A stretch of 64,000 bases of DNA from Nitrososphaerota archaeon (GCA_029784795.1 JAFMAW010000001.1:62001-126000), one strand, 5' to 3'; shown: positions 40,426 through 49,133, counted from the stretch's first letter. Translations and numbers: made by a program. Notes: generated by a model not told the origin, from the sequence alone.

Positions 40426-41777
40426 GCCGCGGGCCGGGAACCCTGGGCGGTGGTCGCGTAGAGATGCGCAACTTGGAACGCCTCGGCGAGAAGATGCAGC
40501 TCTCATCGGTCTTCCAGGCCGGAGGCCTCAACTACGCGCTGATCTCTGACACTGAGACCAACAAGACCATCATCAGCGAGCTCCCCCTGACCCTCAGCGA
40601 AGAGTTCGGCGCGCTGCTCCGAGGCAGCGGCGCGAAGCCAGGGTCCCCGCTGGTGCTCGAGGCCAGCGGCAGGGTCGAGGGCTATGGGGTGTTCGAGTTC
40701 CCCTACGGCCCGGTCAGCTGGGGCGTCCCAGAGGCAGGCGCGTTCAGCCTCATGACCTACGGCGAGAGGGTCCTCAAGGTGGTCCCCAGGCTCAATTTCA
40801 AGAAGCGCGGCATAGAGCGGGCAGTCCTGGGGCGCACCCCGGAGGACGCGCTCCTTTTCGTCGAGAGGTCGGCGGGCAACTTCTCCGCGGCTTACTCGAC
40901 CTGTTTCGCGGCTGCGGTGGAGGACTCACTCGGCCTGGAGGTCCCCTCGGAGGCAAGGTGGACCAGGGCCGTGGCCCTGGAGCTCGAAAGGATCCACAAC
41001 CACCTGTACGTCTTCGGCCGCCTGGCGGAGGCAGCGTCCCAGAACATTGCGGCTACCCAGGCACACGCGCTTCGGGAGAGGGTCCTGAGATTGAACTCCA
41101 GGCACTTCGGGCACAGGTACCTCTTCGGCATCAATTCGATCGGTGGGGTGAGCCGGGGCCTTCCCAAGGACGAGCGGAGAACCTTGACGACGGAGGTCAG
41201 GCTGATCGGCAGGGAGTTTTCCGAGCTCGTACAGTACTTCCTCTCTTCGCGCATATTCCTTGACAGGCTCCAGGGGACTGCGAAGCTCACGAGGAAGGAC
41301 GCCCTCGGCCTCGGAACGGTCGGGCCCTCGGCCCGAGGGTCGGGCGTGCAGTGGGACGACAGGCTGACCTTTCCCCTAGAGCCCTACGAAGACATCTACG
41401 TCAACCTGGAGACCGAGGATGGAGAGGACACCATGGCGAGGACCATGGTGAGAGTGAAGGAGGTCGAGTCCAGCACAATCGCGCTGAGGGAGCTGCTGGA
41501 CAGGATGCCTTCGGACGGAACGAAGAGCGGCCCCCATCGACGACGAGCCGACAGCCTTGGGGCGGGCTTCTCCTTCTGCAGGGTCGAAAGCCCCAGCGGG
41601 GACCTGATACAGGCGGTCCAACTCGACGGCGGCGGGAGGGTGGGCAGCTTGCACGTTCGGCCACCTTCCCTGGTGAACTGGCTCCCATTCGCACGGAGCC
41701 TTGAAGGCACGGTGTTCACCGACTTCCAATTCGCCTTCGAAAGCTTCGGCCTCTCGTTCGCGGACTCAGACAGGTGA
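40422..41777 (+). CDS. HyfG/NuoCD-like large subunit without [NiFe] cysteines
   Basis: An N-terminal NuoC-like domain (to about residue 120) is fused to a hydrogenase/NuoD-like domain. Where hydrogenases have R-x-C-G-x-C, this protein has E-R-S-A-G-N-F (148-154), and its C-terminus ends F-G-L-S-F-A-D-S-D-R instead of D-P-C-x-x-C. All four nickel-iron cysteines are therefore missing, and it cannot be a hydrogenase. This is the hallmark of energy-converting hydrogenase-related (Ehr) complexes. It starts at TTG 40422 or ATG 40464. The electron donor and acceptor are unknown. Confidence 0.88.
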   Translation: MSRGPGTLGGGRVEMRNLERLGEKMQLSSVFQAGGLNYALISDTETNKTIISELPLTLSEEFGALLRGSGAKPGSPLVLEASGRVEGYGVFEFPYGPVSWGVPEAGAFSLMTYGERVLKVVPRLNFKKRGIERAVLGRTPEDALLFVERSAGNFSAAYSTCFAAAVEDSLGLEVPSEARWTRAVALELERIHNHLYVFGRLAEAASQNIAATQAHALRERVLRLNSRHFGHRYLFGINSIGGVSRGLPKDERRTLTTEVRLIGREFSELVQYFLSSRIFLDRLQGTAKLTRKDALGLGTVGPSARGSGVQWDDRLTFPLEPYEDIYVNLETEDGEDTMARTMVRVKEVESSTIALRELLDRMPSDGTKSGPHRRRADSLGAGFSFCRVESPSGDLIQAVQLDGGGRVGSLHVRPPSLVNWLPFARSLEGTVFTDFQFAFESFGLSFADSDR

Positions 41778-42521
41778 ATGTGGGACATGCCAAAGATCTG
41801 GGTCTTCCGCGGGCTGAAGAAAGGGATACTCACCACGGCGTACCCGAAGTCTCAGCCGACGTCAGAGGAGGTCCCGACAGCTTCGCTCCCGCCGAGGCCC
41901 ACCGACGCCGTGGACTGGTCCGCCGGAGAGAGGGGCTGCCCAACCGGCGCCATTGATTCAGGGGGCAAGAGGGTAGACCTGGGGCGCTGTGTCTACTGCC
42001 GTCTCTGTTCTTCGGCTGGGTTCACCTTCGATGACGGGTCCGGGAGCCGCGCAGGGGCCCTGCAGGCTGGCCTCACAGGGAGGCACGCCGCGGGAGCCCG
42101 ACGTATCTTCGGGAGGTCGCTCCACGTCATGATGATCGACGTCGGGTCGTGCAACGCCTGCAACCTCGAGGTGCTGAACCTCTCAAACCCATACTACGAC
42201 CTCTCGAGGCTCGGTATCGCCTTCACGAACTCTCCCAAGCACGCTGACGCCCTGATCGTCGTGGGGGCCCTCAACCCGGCGATGGTGGACGCCCTCAAGA
42301 TGACCTATGAGAGCATGCCAGAGCCGAAGCTGGTTCTCTCCGTCGGCGCCTGCGCCATAAGCGGAGGGATCTTCAGGAGCGCGGAAGGCTTCGTCTCCCC
42401 CGTGGGCGACGCTATCCCCGTGGACGTCGTCGTCCCCGGTTGCCCTCCTTCGCCAGTTCAGATTCTGGAGGGGCTGCTACTGGCCGCCGGCCGGTTGAAG
42501 GAGACGGGGGCGATGCGATGA
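41778..42521 (+). CDS. Fused ferredoxin domain / HyfI (NuoB-like) small subunit
   Basis: The first 100 residues resemble HyfH/NuoI but keep only C-P-T-G-A-I and R-C-V-Y-C-R-L-C, enough for one 4Fe-4S cluster. The second half is HyfI/NuoB-like with S-C-N-A-C-N-L-E, a later G-A-C and P-G-C-P-P, the full ligand set of the N2-type cluster. In Hyf systems these are separate proteins; here they are one chain of 247 residues. It overlaps hyfB by 4 nt. Confidence 0.88.
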   Translation: MWDMPKIWVFRGLKKGILTTAYPKSQPTSEEVPTASLPPRPTDAVDWSAGERGCPTGAIDSGGKRVDLGRCVYCRLCSSAGFTFDDGSGSRAGALQAGLTGRHAAGARRIFGRSLHVMMIDVGSCNACNLEVLNLSNPYYDLSRLGIAFTNSPKHADALIVVGALNPAMVDALKMTYESMPEPKLVLSVGACAISGGIFRSAEGFVSPVGDAIPVDVVVPGCPPSPVQILEGLLLAAGRLKETGAMR

Positions 42522-44569
42522 TCCCGGCATACCTGATCTCCGGCCTCCTCTTCGGGACCCTAGCGCTGTTCGGTGCGGGTTTCGCGCTAGGGCTGTTCGC
42601 CAAGAAGGCCGCATACGTGCTGGGGGGCGTGGGTTCCGCCCTGGGGGTGGCGCTCTCGCTTATCGCTCTGACGTCGGGCAGGACGGTCTCCATCGACCTC
42701 TGGCTGGTGAACTCCACGAGCCACGCCCAACTCCAGGTCTCCTCGCTCAACGCCTATTTCCTCCTGATTTCTTCGCTGGTCTGGCTAGGGACCTGCCTGT
42801 ACTCTGTGAGGTACGATGACGACTATCCTAATTCCCTCTCTTCTCTCCTGCTCCTCACCATCCTGTCGATGGTCATCGTACTGGTGAGCGGTGACGCGTT
42901 CACCTTCCTGATCGGCTGGGAGTCGATGACCATCGCTTCCTTCTTCATGATCCTCGAAGGGAAGGGGGACAAGGAGGGGGTGAGGAACGCGGCTTACCTC
43001 TTCCTGGCCTTCGGGGAAGGGAGCAGCGTGCTCATCATGCTCTCCTTTGCCGGACTCTTCTCCGCCGCAGGCACCTTCAGCTTCATGGGCCCCGCCGCCA
43101 GGGTTGTCACGCCTCTGGGTCCTTGGATCTTCGTCACCGCCCTCCTGGGCTTCGGCCTGAAGATGGGGCTGGCCCCGTTCCATATGAGCGAATGGCTCCC
43201 GATAGCTCACTCGAGCGCCCCTTCGAACGCGTCAGCCCTGCTCTCTTCAACGCTCACCCTCATGGGGGTCTACGGCATCATCGACGTCGTCTCGCACCTG
43301 GGAGGGTATCAACTGTGGTGGGGATGGCTCGCCCTGACCGTCGGGGGGGTGTCGGCCCTCCTGGGGGCCCTGTTCAGCTCGGTCTCCGAGCACTCGAAGG
43401 GCCTGCCCGCGTACAGCACCATAGAGAACAACGGGATGATAGTGGTGGCCATCGGTGTGTATCTCATCGCCACCTACTATAGGCTCACCTTCCTGGCTGA
43501 CTTCGCCCTGGTGGCAGCCCTCTTCCACGCTTTCTCTCACTCCGTCTCGAAGGCGTCCCTCTTCCTGTTGAACGGGTGGATGAGCAAGCTCAGGGGGACC
43601 TTCGACCTGACCAGCGCAAACCCGGTCCCCGCGGGTGGGGTGAGGGGGGTAGGCGCCATCGGAATCTTCACCGCCCTCTCGCTCGCGGCCGTCCCCCCAC
43701 TCGCCGGATTCGTCTCGGAGTGGATGATCCTCGAAGCGCTGTTCCAGTCGTTCAGGTTCGGAGATCTGGCCAGCCAGATCTTGGGTGCCTTGGTGGGGGC
43801 GGTGGTCGCCCTCGCCGCTGGCATAATGGTGGTCACCATGACCAAAGTCTATGGGTTCGGAATACTCTGGCCGAAGAGGATCGCTGCGCCTGGCGAAAAG
43901 GGAGGGGGGTACATCGAGGGGGGCCTCGCCTACTTCGCAGCGCTCATCGTCGCGGTCGGCGTAGCGGCGCCGGGCGTGTTCTACCTCGCCTCTCAGGCGG
44001 CATCGCGGATGCTGGGGGCGAACCCATATGGGCTGTTCGTCACAGGGCTGCTGGGCGTCCCCGCCCCGTTCGTGATCCTCTCAGGCAGCCCGTTCGGCGG
44101 CTTCTCCCCCACCTTCACAGCCCTGGCGTTCCTCTCCATCCTGATGGTCACCCTGGCCGTCGCCGGTGCCGTCCGAGCGCGTCCCCCCCGATTCGGGCTC
44201 CGCGTCAGGAGGACCCCCGGATGGTTCGCGGGAGCGGCCCTGGCGGACGACTCCTCCGCCATGTACAACTCCTTCGGCTACAGCACGCCGATCAGAGTCA
44301 TGCTGAGGTTCCTCTTCAGGACCAAGGAGAGCGTGGTCCAGGTAGGCCCTGTGCAGCGGACGGTCATCAGGTCCCCAGAGGAGTATGTGGTGGACCTCGA
44401 GGTGCTCGACGTGTTCAAGAAGTTCTACGACGTCCTCGCCAAGTGGGCCTTGGGGCTATCCGCCTATACGAGCAGGAAGGTGATGCCTGGGAAGCTGGGC
44501 CTCTACATCGTCTACATAATGGCCGCCCTCGTCTTTGTGCTGACCTACATCCTGCTCACCGCAGGCTGA
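42518..44569 (+). CDS. HyfB-like large antiporter subunit
   Basis: This 683-residue protein has about sixteen helices with the NuoL/MrpA-like ion path: G-W-E-S-M-T-I-A-S, F-G-L-K-M-G-L-A-P-F-H, and H-S-K-G-L-P-A-Y-S in the broken helix. A soluble insertion lies near the C-terminus, before the last helix. It is the last gene of the operon and converges on the UspA gene, with 6 nt between their stops. Together with HyfF it gives the complex two proton- or sodium-pumping modules. Confidence 0.9.
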   Translation: MIPAYLISGLLFGTLALFGAGFALGLFAKKAAYVLGGVGSALGVALSLIALTSGRTVSIDLWLVNSTSHAQLQVSSLNAYFLLISSLVWLGTCLYSVRYDDDYPNSLSSLLLLTILSMVIVLVSGDAFTFLIGWESMTIASFFMILEGKGDKEGVRNAAYLFLAFGEGSSVLIMLSFAGLFSAAGTFSFMGPAARVVTPLGPWIFVTALLGFGLKMGLAPFHMSEWLPIAHSSAPSNASALLSSTLTLMGVYGIIDVVSHLGGYQLWWGWLALTVGGVSALLGALFSSVSEHSKGLPAYSTIENNGMIVVAIGVYLIATYYRLTFLADFALVAALFHAFSHSVSKASLFLLNGWMSKLRGTFDLTSANPVPAGGVRGVGAIGIFTALSLAAVPPLAGFVSEWMILEALFQSFRFGDLASQILGALVGAVVALAAGIMVVTMTKVYGFGILWPKRIAAPGEKGGGYIEGGLAYFAALIVAVGVAAPGVFYLASQAASRMLGANPYGLFVTGLLGVPAPFVILSGSPFGGFSPTFTALAFLSILMVTLAVAGAVRARPPRFGLRVRRTPGWFAGAALADDSSAMYNSFGYSTPIRVMLRFLFRTKESVVQVGPVQRTVIRSPEEYVVDLEVLDVFKKFYDVLAKWALGLSAYTSRKVMPGKLGLYIVYIMAALVFVLTYILLTAG

Positions 44570-44575
44570 GAGAGA

Positions 44576-45019
44576 TCAGGGCACTATGAGCAGAGAGTAG
44601 GGCCTGGACTTCAGGAAATGCGAAGACGTCGTCCCGACAAGCTTCTCGGAAGCGGAGTGCTGTAGGGCCCCGAGGACAACGAGGTCTGGCTTCAACGCGG
44701 ATGCCAGCTCCAGAAGCTTCTCCCCCGGGTCCCCGACTTCTATGTGGGACGCTGCGTCGAGCAGGCCCTTCTTCACCGTCCGCTCGGCGTTCAGCAGGGT
44801 CTCAGCGGCTGACCTCTTCAGCGACTCCACAAGCTCGTCGGGGACGGGGTCTGGGGCTCCGGCCGGCTTCCGAACCACATATGCGATGTGAATCACCGAG
44901 ACCTCGTTCTGCGAGGCGATCTCGACCGCGAGGGCGAGGGCGCGTTCCGACTGGGCCGACCCGTCGTACCCCAAAAGCAGCTTTCTCAGCAGGGCTCTCC
45001 CACCTGTCAGCTCGGGCAT
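44576..45019 (-). CDS. Universal stress protein (UspA family)
   Basis: This 147-residue protein has the UspA fold: L-L-L-G-Y-D-G-S near the start (Asp for ATP ribose), a hydrophobic central sheet and the nucleotide loop V-V-L-G-A-L-Q-H-S-A-x12-S-S-H-F. The usual G-x2-G-x9-G-S/T motif is altered, so ATP binding is uncertain. It starts at ATG 45019, convergent to the Ehr operon but under a palindrome like that of the Ehr promoter, so it may be co-regulated with the complex. Confidence 0.82.
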   Translation of the reverse strand: MPELTGGRALLRKLLLGYDGSAQSERALALAVEIASQNEVSVIHIAYVVRKPAGAPDPVPDELVESLKRSAAETLLNAERTVKKGLLDAASHIEVGDPGEKLLELASALKPDLVVLGALQHSASEKLVGTTSSHFLKSRPYSLLIVP

Positions 45020-45032
45020 CAGCTATCGTGGG

Positions 45033-45055
45033 GATATAAGGTAACCGCCGTTACA
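45033..45055 (-). promoter_or_regulatory. Variant palindrome and TATA box of the uspA gene
   Basis: GGTAACCGCCGTTACA (45040-45055) matches TGTAAC-N4-GTTACA with one mismatch. Minus-strand TATA box CTTATATC (45040-45033) directly adjoins it, the same layout as at 37169-37192. Confidence 0.65.
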
Positions 45056-45209
45056 CTGAACTGGAACGGTGGGCGGCCCTTCGCTCCCCCGGCGCTCCGA
45101 CGGCCCGATGGCTAGCCTCCTGCGCGCCTGGTTCCCGCTCACCTTCCACTCCGCCCCCGACGAACATCGCCAGATGGACCGCTTAAATCCGGTTCCTGCT
45201 AAGCTCTGC

Positions 45210-45251
45210 GTGCCAGTTGAAGTCGGCCCTCAGGAGATGAACGAGAGGTGA
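45210..45251 (+). CDS. Leaderless 13-codon micro-ORF coupled to the coiled-coil gene
   Basis: CTTAAATC (45182-45189) lies about 25 nt upstream of GTG 45210, a leaderless spacing. The ORF encodes M-P-V-E-V-G-P-Q-E-M-N-E-R and its TGA overlaps GTG 45248, the start of the next gene. It also contains AGGAG about 11 nt before that GTG. This suggests a leader peptide coupled to translation of the coiled-coil protein. Confidence 0.35.
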   Translation: MPVEVGPQEMNER

Positions 45252-46039
45252 AGAACCAATCATACCACAGGCACAGGACGAGGATTCAAGGGTCCCCAGA
45301 GCTTGACTTCCGTCAGCTCAGGGACAGGACCGTCAACGCCCTGAACAACCTCGGGAGACAGAAGTTCTCCGACGAACCGGGAGGCTATTCGCTCGAGAGC
45401 TGGGCCAGGGGGGTGGGCGTCCTGCTAGACGAGTTCGAAGAGAAGGCGGGCAAGGAAAACCTCTCACACGAATACCACGCCGGGCGCCAAGAGCTCAACC
45501 GCCTTGTCTCCGAGCCCGTCCCACTCGCGTCACTCGACGAGGGAATCTCTGAGCTCAGGGCAACCGTCTCAGCCATGGAGAGCATGATGGCAGCCGAGAG
45601 CGGCAGGGTGGCTGCAAAGATCACAGAACTGAAGGCAGAGCGTGCGAGGCGCTCCAGCGAGCTGGATGCAGAGAAGGCCCACGCAGCTTCAGCCGCAAAT
45701 GCGCAGAAGACCGACTCTCTTTTCAGCCGCCTCCTCGGCAGGAAAAGGCACCCGAACGACGACCGCGACAGCAAGGTCAGGGAGCTCGAGGCGAGGCAAT
45801 CCGACCTGTCTGCGGAGCTGCTAGCACAACAGAGACTGCTGAAAGAAATCGACTACCGACCCCCAGGGTCGCCGTTCGCCAAGGAGCGGGAGGAACTTGA
45901 GGCTGCTCAAACGAGGCTGGAAGAGCTGGAGAACGAGCGGATGGAGAGAGCCAATCTGGTCAACGAGCGGGCAAGGGTGACGGCTTCGCTCGCAGAAGCG
46001 ATATCTGCGATTCCGCACGGCGGAGCAGGAACGGCGTAG
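45248..46039 (+). CDS. Coiled-coil protein of unknown function
   Basis: This 263-residue protein has two long coiled-coil segments (about residues 95-150 and 175-250), rich in Glu, Ala, Arg and Leu, separated by a basic loop S-R-L-L-G-R-K-R-H. No membrane segment or signal peptide is visible. I do not recognise a family; a structural or SMC-like accessory role is possible. The start is GTG 45248. It stands alone between the UspA gene and the MoeB gene. Confidence 0.6.
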   Translation: MKNQSYHRHRTRIQGSPELDFRQLRDRTVNALNNLGRQKFSDEPGGYSLESWARGVGVLLDEFEEKAGKENLSHEYHAGRQELNRLVSEPVPLASLDEGISELRATVSAMESMMAAESGRVAAKITELKAERARRSSELDAEKAHAASAANAQKTDSLFSRLLGRKRHPNDDRDSKVRELEARQSDLSAELLAQQRLLKEIDYRPPGSPFAKEREELEAAQTRLEELENERMERANLVNERARVTASLAEAISAIPHGGAGTA

Positions 46040-46123
46040 GTCAGCCGCCCTCCCAGCAGGCTCTCTCGGACTAGAGCGTGCCTGCGCCTCGCCTTCAGAG
46101 GGCGCAAGACTCTCCGCGCCGAG

Positions 46124-46351
46124 CTAGGCGCGTTCCTTGACCCTGCACCAGCACCGGTATCCCTCGGCGAAGCCCAGCGCGCGATATGGCACCTCGGCAG
46201 GCTCGTTGCCCGGGACAACCTGGAGGCAGGCCGTCTTCGCCCCGCTCCGCTCCCCCCACCTGAGCAGGCTGAGCACAACGGCGCGCGCCAGCCCGCGGCG
46301 GCTCGGGAGGGTGGTGGTATCGCCAAGCGCTGTTCTTAAGACATGGCCCAA
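46124..46351 (-). pseudogene. C-terminal half of a GNAT acetyltransferase (truncated)
   Basis: A 75-residue frame contains the acetyl-CoA-binding pattern R-R-G-L-A-R-A-V-V-L-S-L-L and the family ending Y-R-A-L-G-F-A-E-G-Y-R. The N-terminal half of the GNAT fold is missing and no other frame supplies it, because the divergent MoeB gene begins 18 nt upstream. It is most likely a remnant; a functional short protein is less likely. Confidence 0.55.
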
Positions 46352-46368
46352 GAATCTGGCTGCCAGGT

Positions 46369-47517
46369 TTGACCACGGCAGGCTCCGGGGCGCTTTCCAA
46401 GAAAGAGCTGGAGAGGTACAGCAGGCAGTTGGTCCTCCCCGAGGTCGGCATGGGGGGCCAGCGCAAGCTGAAGTCCTCGAGGGTGCTGGTGGTGGGCGTC
46501 GGGGGACTGGGCATCCCTGCTTCGACGTACCTGGCCGCAGCCGGGGTGGGGGAAATAGGGATAGTCGACCACGACAAGGTGGAGGTAAGCAACATCCACA
46601 GGCAGCCCCTGTATGCCGAAGGGGACGCCGGGAGGCAGAAGGTTGAGGTCGCGCGGGAAAGGTTACGGGAGACCAACCCCAACGTGTCCGTGTTCCCCCA
46701 CAATGTCAGGCTGGACAGGTCGAACGCGCTGGACATCATCCGAGGCTACGACGTGGTTCTGGACTGCACGGACAACTTCCCCACGCGCTACCTCGTCAAC
46801 GACGCCTGCGTCATCGCGAGGACGCCTGACGTCTACGCCAGCGTGTTCAGGTTCGACGGCCAGTCGTCGGTCTTCGCGGCTGAGTCAGGGCCGTGCTACA
46901 GGTGCCTCTTCCCTGTGCCCCCACCTCCTGGGGCTGTCCAGGACTGCGCCGAGTCGGGGGTGATGGGGGTCCTCCCCGGGCTCATGGGGACCATCCAGGC
47001 GGCCCAGGCGCTGAACATCCTGCTCGGCAACGGAAGGGCGCTGGTCGGGAGGCTGCTGCTGTTCAACGGCTCGGAGATGACCTTCGAAGAGGTCAAGGTG
47101 CGCAAGGACCCGGAGTGCCCCGTCTGCTCGCCGGCGCCGAGAATCAGGGAACTCATCGACTACGACGAATTCTGCGGGCTGAGGCGAGAGGAGGCGCGGC
47201 GTGAGGAGGTGGCCCCCTCCGAGCTCAAGCGCATGCTCGGCTCCGAGACGAAGGTCGTCCTCCTCGACATCCGAGAACCCTACGAGCGCCAGTTGTGCAG
47301 CATAGGAAGCTCGAGGCACATACCCATCGGAGAGCTAGCGCAGAGGGCCGGAGAGCTCGACAGGGAGGAAGAACTGGTCGTCTACTGCCACGTGGGGGTA
47401 AGGAGCGCGGCGGCAGTCGGCCTGCTCAAGTCGCTCGGGTTCAGGAAGGCGAGGAGCCTGGCTGGCGGGATCAGGGCCTGGGCCGAGGAAGTGGACTCGT
47501 CAATCCCCGTGTACTGA
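46369..47517 (+). CDS. moeB: MoeB/ThiF-like adenylyltransferase fused to a rhodanese domain
   Basis: This 382-residue E1-like enzyme has the nucleotide fold G-V-G-G-L-G-I-P, the Arg/Asn/Asp catalytic set (N-I-H-R-Q, L-D-C-T-D-N) and two C-x-x-C zinc pairs (C-Y-R-C, C-P-V-C). A C-terminal rhodanese domain (from about residue 285) has C-H-V-G-V-R-S with the sulfur-carrying cysteine. It should adenylate and thiolate a MoaD/SAMP-like carrier, such as the ubiquitin-like protein at 31115-31372. It starts at TTG 46369 and sits in a molybdenum-cofactor neighbourhood. Confidence 0.92.
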   Translation: MTTAGSGALSKKELERYSRQLVLPEVGMGGQRKLKSSRVLVVGVGGLGIPASTYLAAAGVGEIGIVDHDKVEVSNIHRQPLYAEGDAGRQKVEVARERLRETNPNVSVFPHNVRLDRSNALDIIRGYDVVLDCTDNFPTRYLVNDACVIARTPDVYASVFRFDGQSSVFAAESGPCYRCLFPVPPPPGAVQDCAESGVMGVLPGLMGTIQAAQALNILLGNGRALVGRLLLFNGSEMTFEEVKVRKDPECPVCSPAPRIRELIDYDEFCGLRREEARREEVAPSELKRMLGSETKVVLLDIREPYERQLCSIGSSRHIPIGELAQRAGELDREEELVVYCHVGVRSAAAVGLLKSLGFRKARSLAGGIRAWAEEVDSSIPVY

Positions 47518-48114
47518 GGGCCTCGCTTTCAGGCGACCTGCCTGGCGGCTTGGTCGCAGCTCGTGATGAGGCACGCTCTCGCCTGACGGTCCCTGGCCCC
47601 TGGCTATGAACACGACGTGCGAGAACTCCGCTGCGAAGGCGCCGAGGCATGTCCTTACGGCCCCCGGCGACCCTGGCATGCACACCATGAGCTTCCCCCT
47701 GGCGACCCCGGCTGTCGCCCTGGACAGGACCCCCGCCGCCCCTATCTCGTCGTAGCTCAGCTTCCGGAGGAGCTCGCCGAAGCCGTCCAGCTCCTTCTCG
47801 AAGTACGGCCTGACCGACTCGATGGTGACGTCCCTGGGGGAGACGCCGGTCCCCCCGGTGAACAGGAGGACGTCGTCCTTCCCGGACAGGAAGTCGCCCA
47901 CCGCCTGCCTGATCATCGTCACGTCGTCTGATATCAGGCTCCTTCCGCTCACCCTGTGCCCTGCCTTGCGTAGCTCGGCTACGGCAACGTCTCCTCCCTC
48001 GTCGGTGCACTCCTCCCCTGCCTCCTTTCTGGAAAACCTGCTGGAACTGACCGTGACCACTCTGACGCTGACCCCTCCCCCGGCGTGGGCTCTGTGGTCT
48101 TCGTGCGGCCTCAC
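47500..48114 (-). CDS. moaB: Molybdenum cofactor biosynthesis protein MoaB/MogA
   Basis: This 204-residue protein has the MoaB/MogA signature F-T-G-G-T-G-V-S-P-R-D-V-T and the M-P-G-S-P-G-A-V block, which together bind molybdopterin for adenylation. The N-terminal H-E-D-H-R-A-H-A region is typical of archaeal MoaB. It starts at GTG 48114 and overlaps the end of moeB tail to tail by 18 nt. It would serve the molybdenum hydroxylase encoded 2 kb away. Confidence 0.9.
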   Translation of the reverse strand: MRPHEDHRAHAGGGVSVRVVTVSSSRFSRKEAGEECTDEGGDVAVAELRKAGHRVSGRSLISDDVTMIRQAVGDFLSGKDDVLLFTGGTGVSPRDVTIESVRPYFEKELDGFGELLRKLSYDEIGAAGVLSRATAGVARGKLMVCMPGSPGAVRTCLGAFAAEFSHVVFIARGQGPSGESVPHHELRPSRQAGRLKARPSVHGD

Positions 48115-48272
48115 GACGCCGCCGTCACCGCTCCACTGCAGCCTGGGGGACGCCTGACTCCTCGGACCGCACGGTCTCCCTTCTTCGTCTGTCCAGTTAT
48201 ATCTGCTCCTCCGTCAAGCGCCTCTCCGCCCACGAGCCGTCCAAGGTGCTCCGTGCCGCCGAGCGAAACGAG

Positions 48273-49133
48273 CTAGCCGCGGGCGCTTGCCGCAGGCCCC
48301 CCAGACGTACGGGCCTTGGCCGGGAGCTTCTTCTCGTATCTCTCAGCGACCGCCTCGGCCATTATGCTGAGGGCTATCTCTGCGGGGGTCACCGCGCCTA
48401 TGTCTGCCCCTGCCGGGGACCGGAGGGATGCGACGAACGCCTCTGCTACCCCTGCCTTCCTCAGCGCGGCCCGGTCCTCCTCGGCCCTCTTGGCGCTCGC
48501 CACCAGGGCGACGTACCTCGGGTGGAACTGCGACAGGGCCTGCAGGACCAGGACGTCCCTCTCGCCCTTCGTCAGCACCACGACGGAGTCGGAAGGTGAG
48601 AGGTCGAGCTTCGACAGGTCGAAAGAAGGGTCGCCGATCAGCCTGTCCGGCTCTTCGCTCAGCACCGGGCTGTGGTCGACCACCACCACCTCGAAGTCGA
48701 GCCCCTTGCCCAGCCTGACAAGCGCATCCTCGACGTCGTCCTTGCCTCCCTGGCCGACCAGGACGAGCCTCTGAGCCGGGAGGAACGGCTCGAAGTATAC
48801 CTCCATGGCGCCTCCGACCCTGGCCTCGACGTGGACCTCGTCCTCTGTCTGGGACCTCACGGCCGGCCCGGCCGAGCCCTCCGCCGCGTCGAGGTACACT
48901 TTGACCGTCCTCGGCGCACCAGCCCCCATGACCTTCTTTGCGTAGGACGCTAGGGCGGACTCAGGAAATCCGCCCAGGCCGCCGCATACCACCTTCCCGG
49001 TCCCCGAGACGATGGCCTTGGAGCCAGGCCCCCCCATGGACCCGCCTTCGGCCTTCACCACGGTGGCGACCACGAAAGGCTCACCTTTCTCTGCCAGCGC
49101 ACCCATCGTCTTGGCGAGCTCTGACTGGCTCAA
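48273..49133 (-). CDS. XdhC/CoxI-family cofactor-insertion protein
   Basis: This protein of about 286 residues has an XdhC N-terminal domain (E-P-F-V-V-A-T-V-V-K-A-E-G-G-S-M-G) and a Rossmann-like C-terminal domain (L-V-L-V-G-Q-G-G, V-V-V-V-D-H-S-P). XdhC proteins bind molybdenum cofactor, promote its sulfuration and insert it into xanthine dehydrogenase-type enzymes. TTG 49133 fits the ATAAAG-type promoter at 49159-49167 better than ATG 49151. It accompanies the CoxSML genes. Confidence 0.85.
   Translation of the reverse strand: MSQSELAKTMGALAEKGEPFVVATVVKAEGGSMGGPGSKAIVSGTGKVVCGGLGGFPESALASYAKKVMGAGAPRTVKVYLDAAEGSAGPAVRSQTEDEVHVEARVGGAMEVYFEPFLPAQRLVLVGQGGKDDVEDALVRLGKGLDFEVVVVDHSPVLSEEPDRLIGDPSFDLSKLDLSPSDSVVVLTKGERDVLVLQALSQFHPRYVALVASAKRAEEDRAALRKAGVAEAFVASLRSPAGADIGAVTPAEIALSIMAEAVAERYEKKLPAKARTSGGPAASARG

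Noticed and set aside
37349..44569. Annotation of the operon as hydrogen-evolving formate hydrogenlyase or hydrogenase
   Set aside because: All four nickel-iron cysteines are missing and no hydrogenase maturation genes are nearby.
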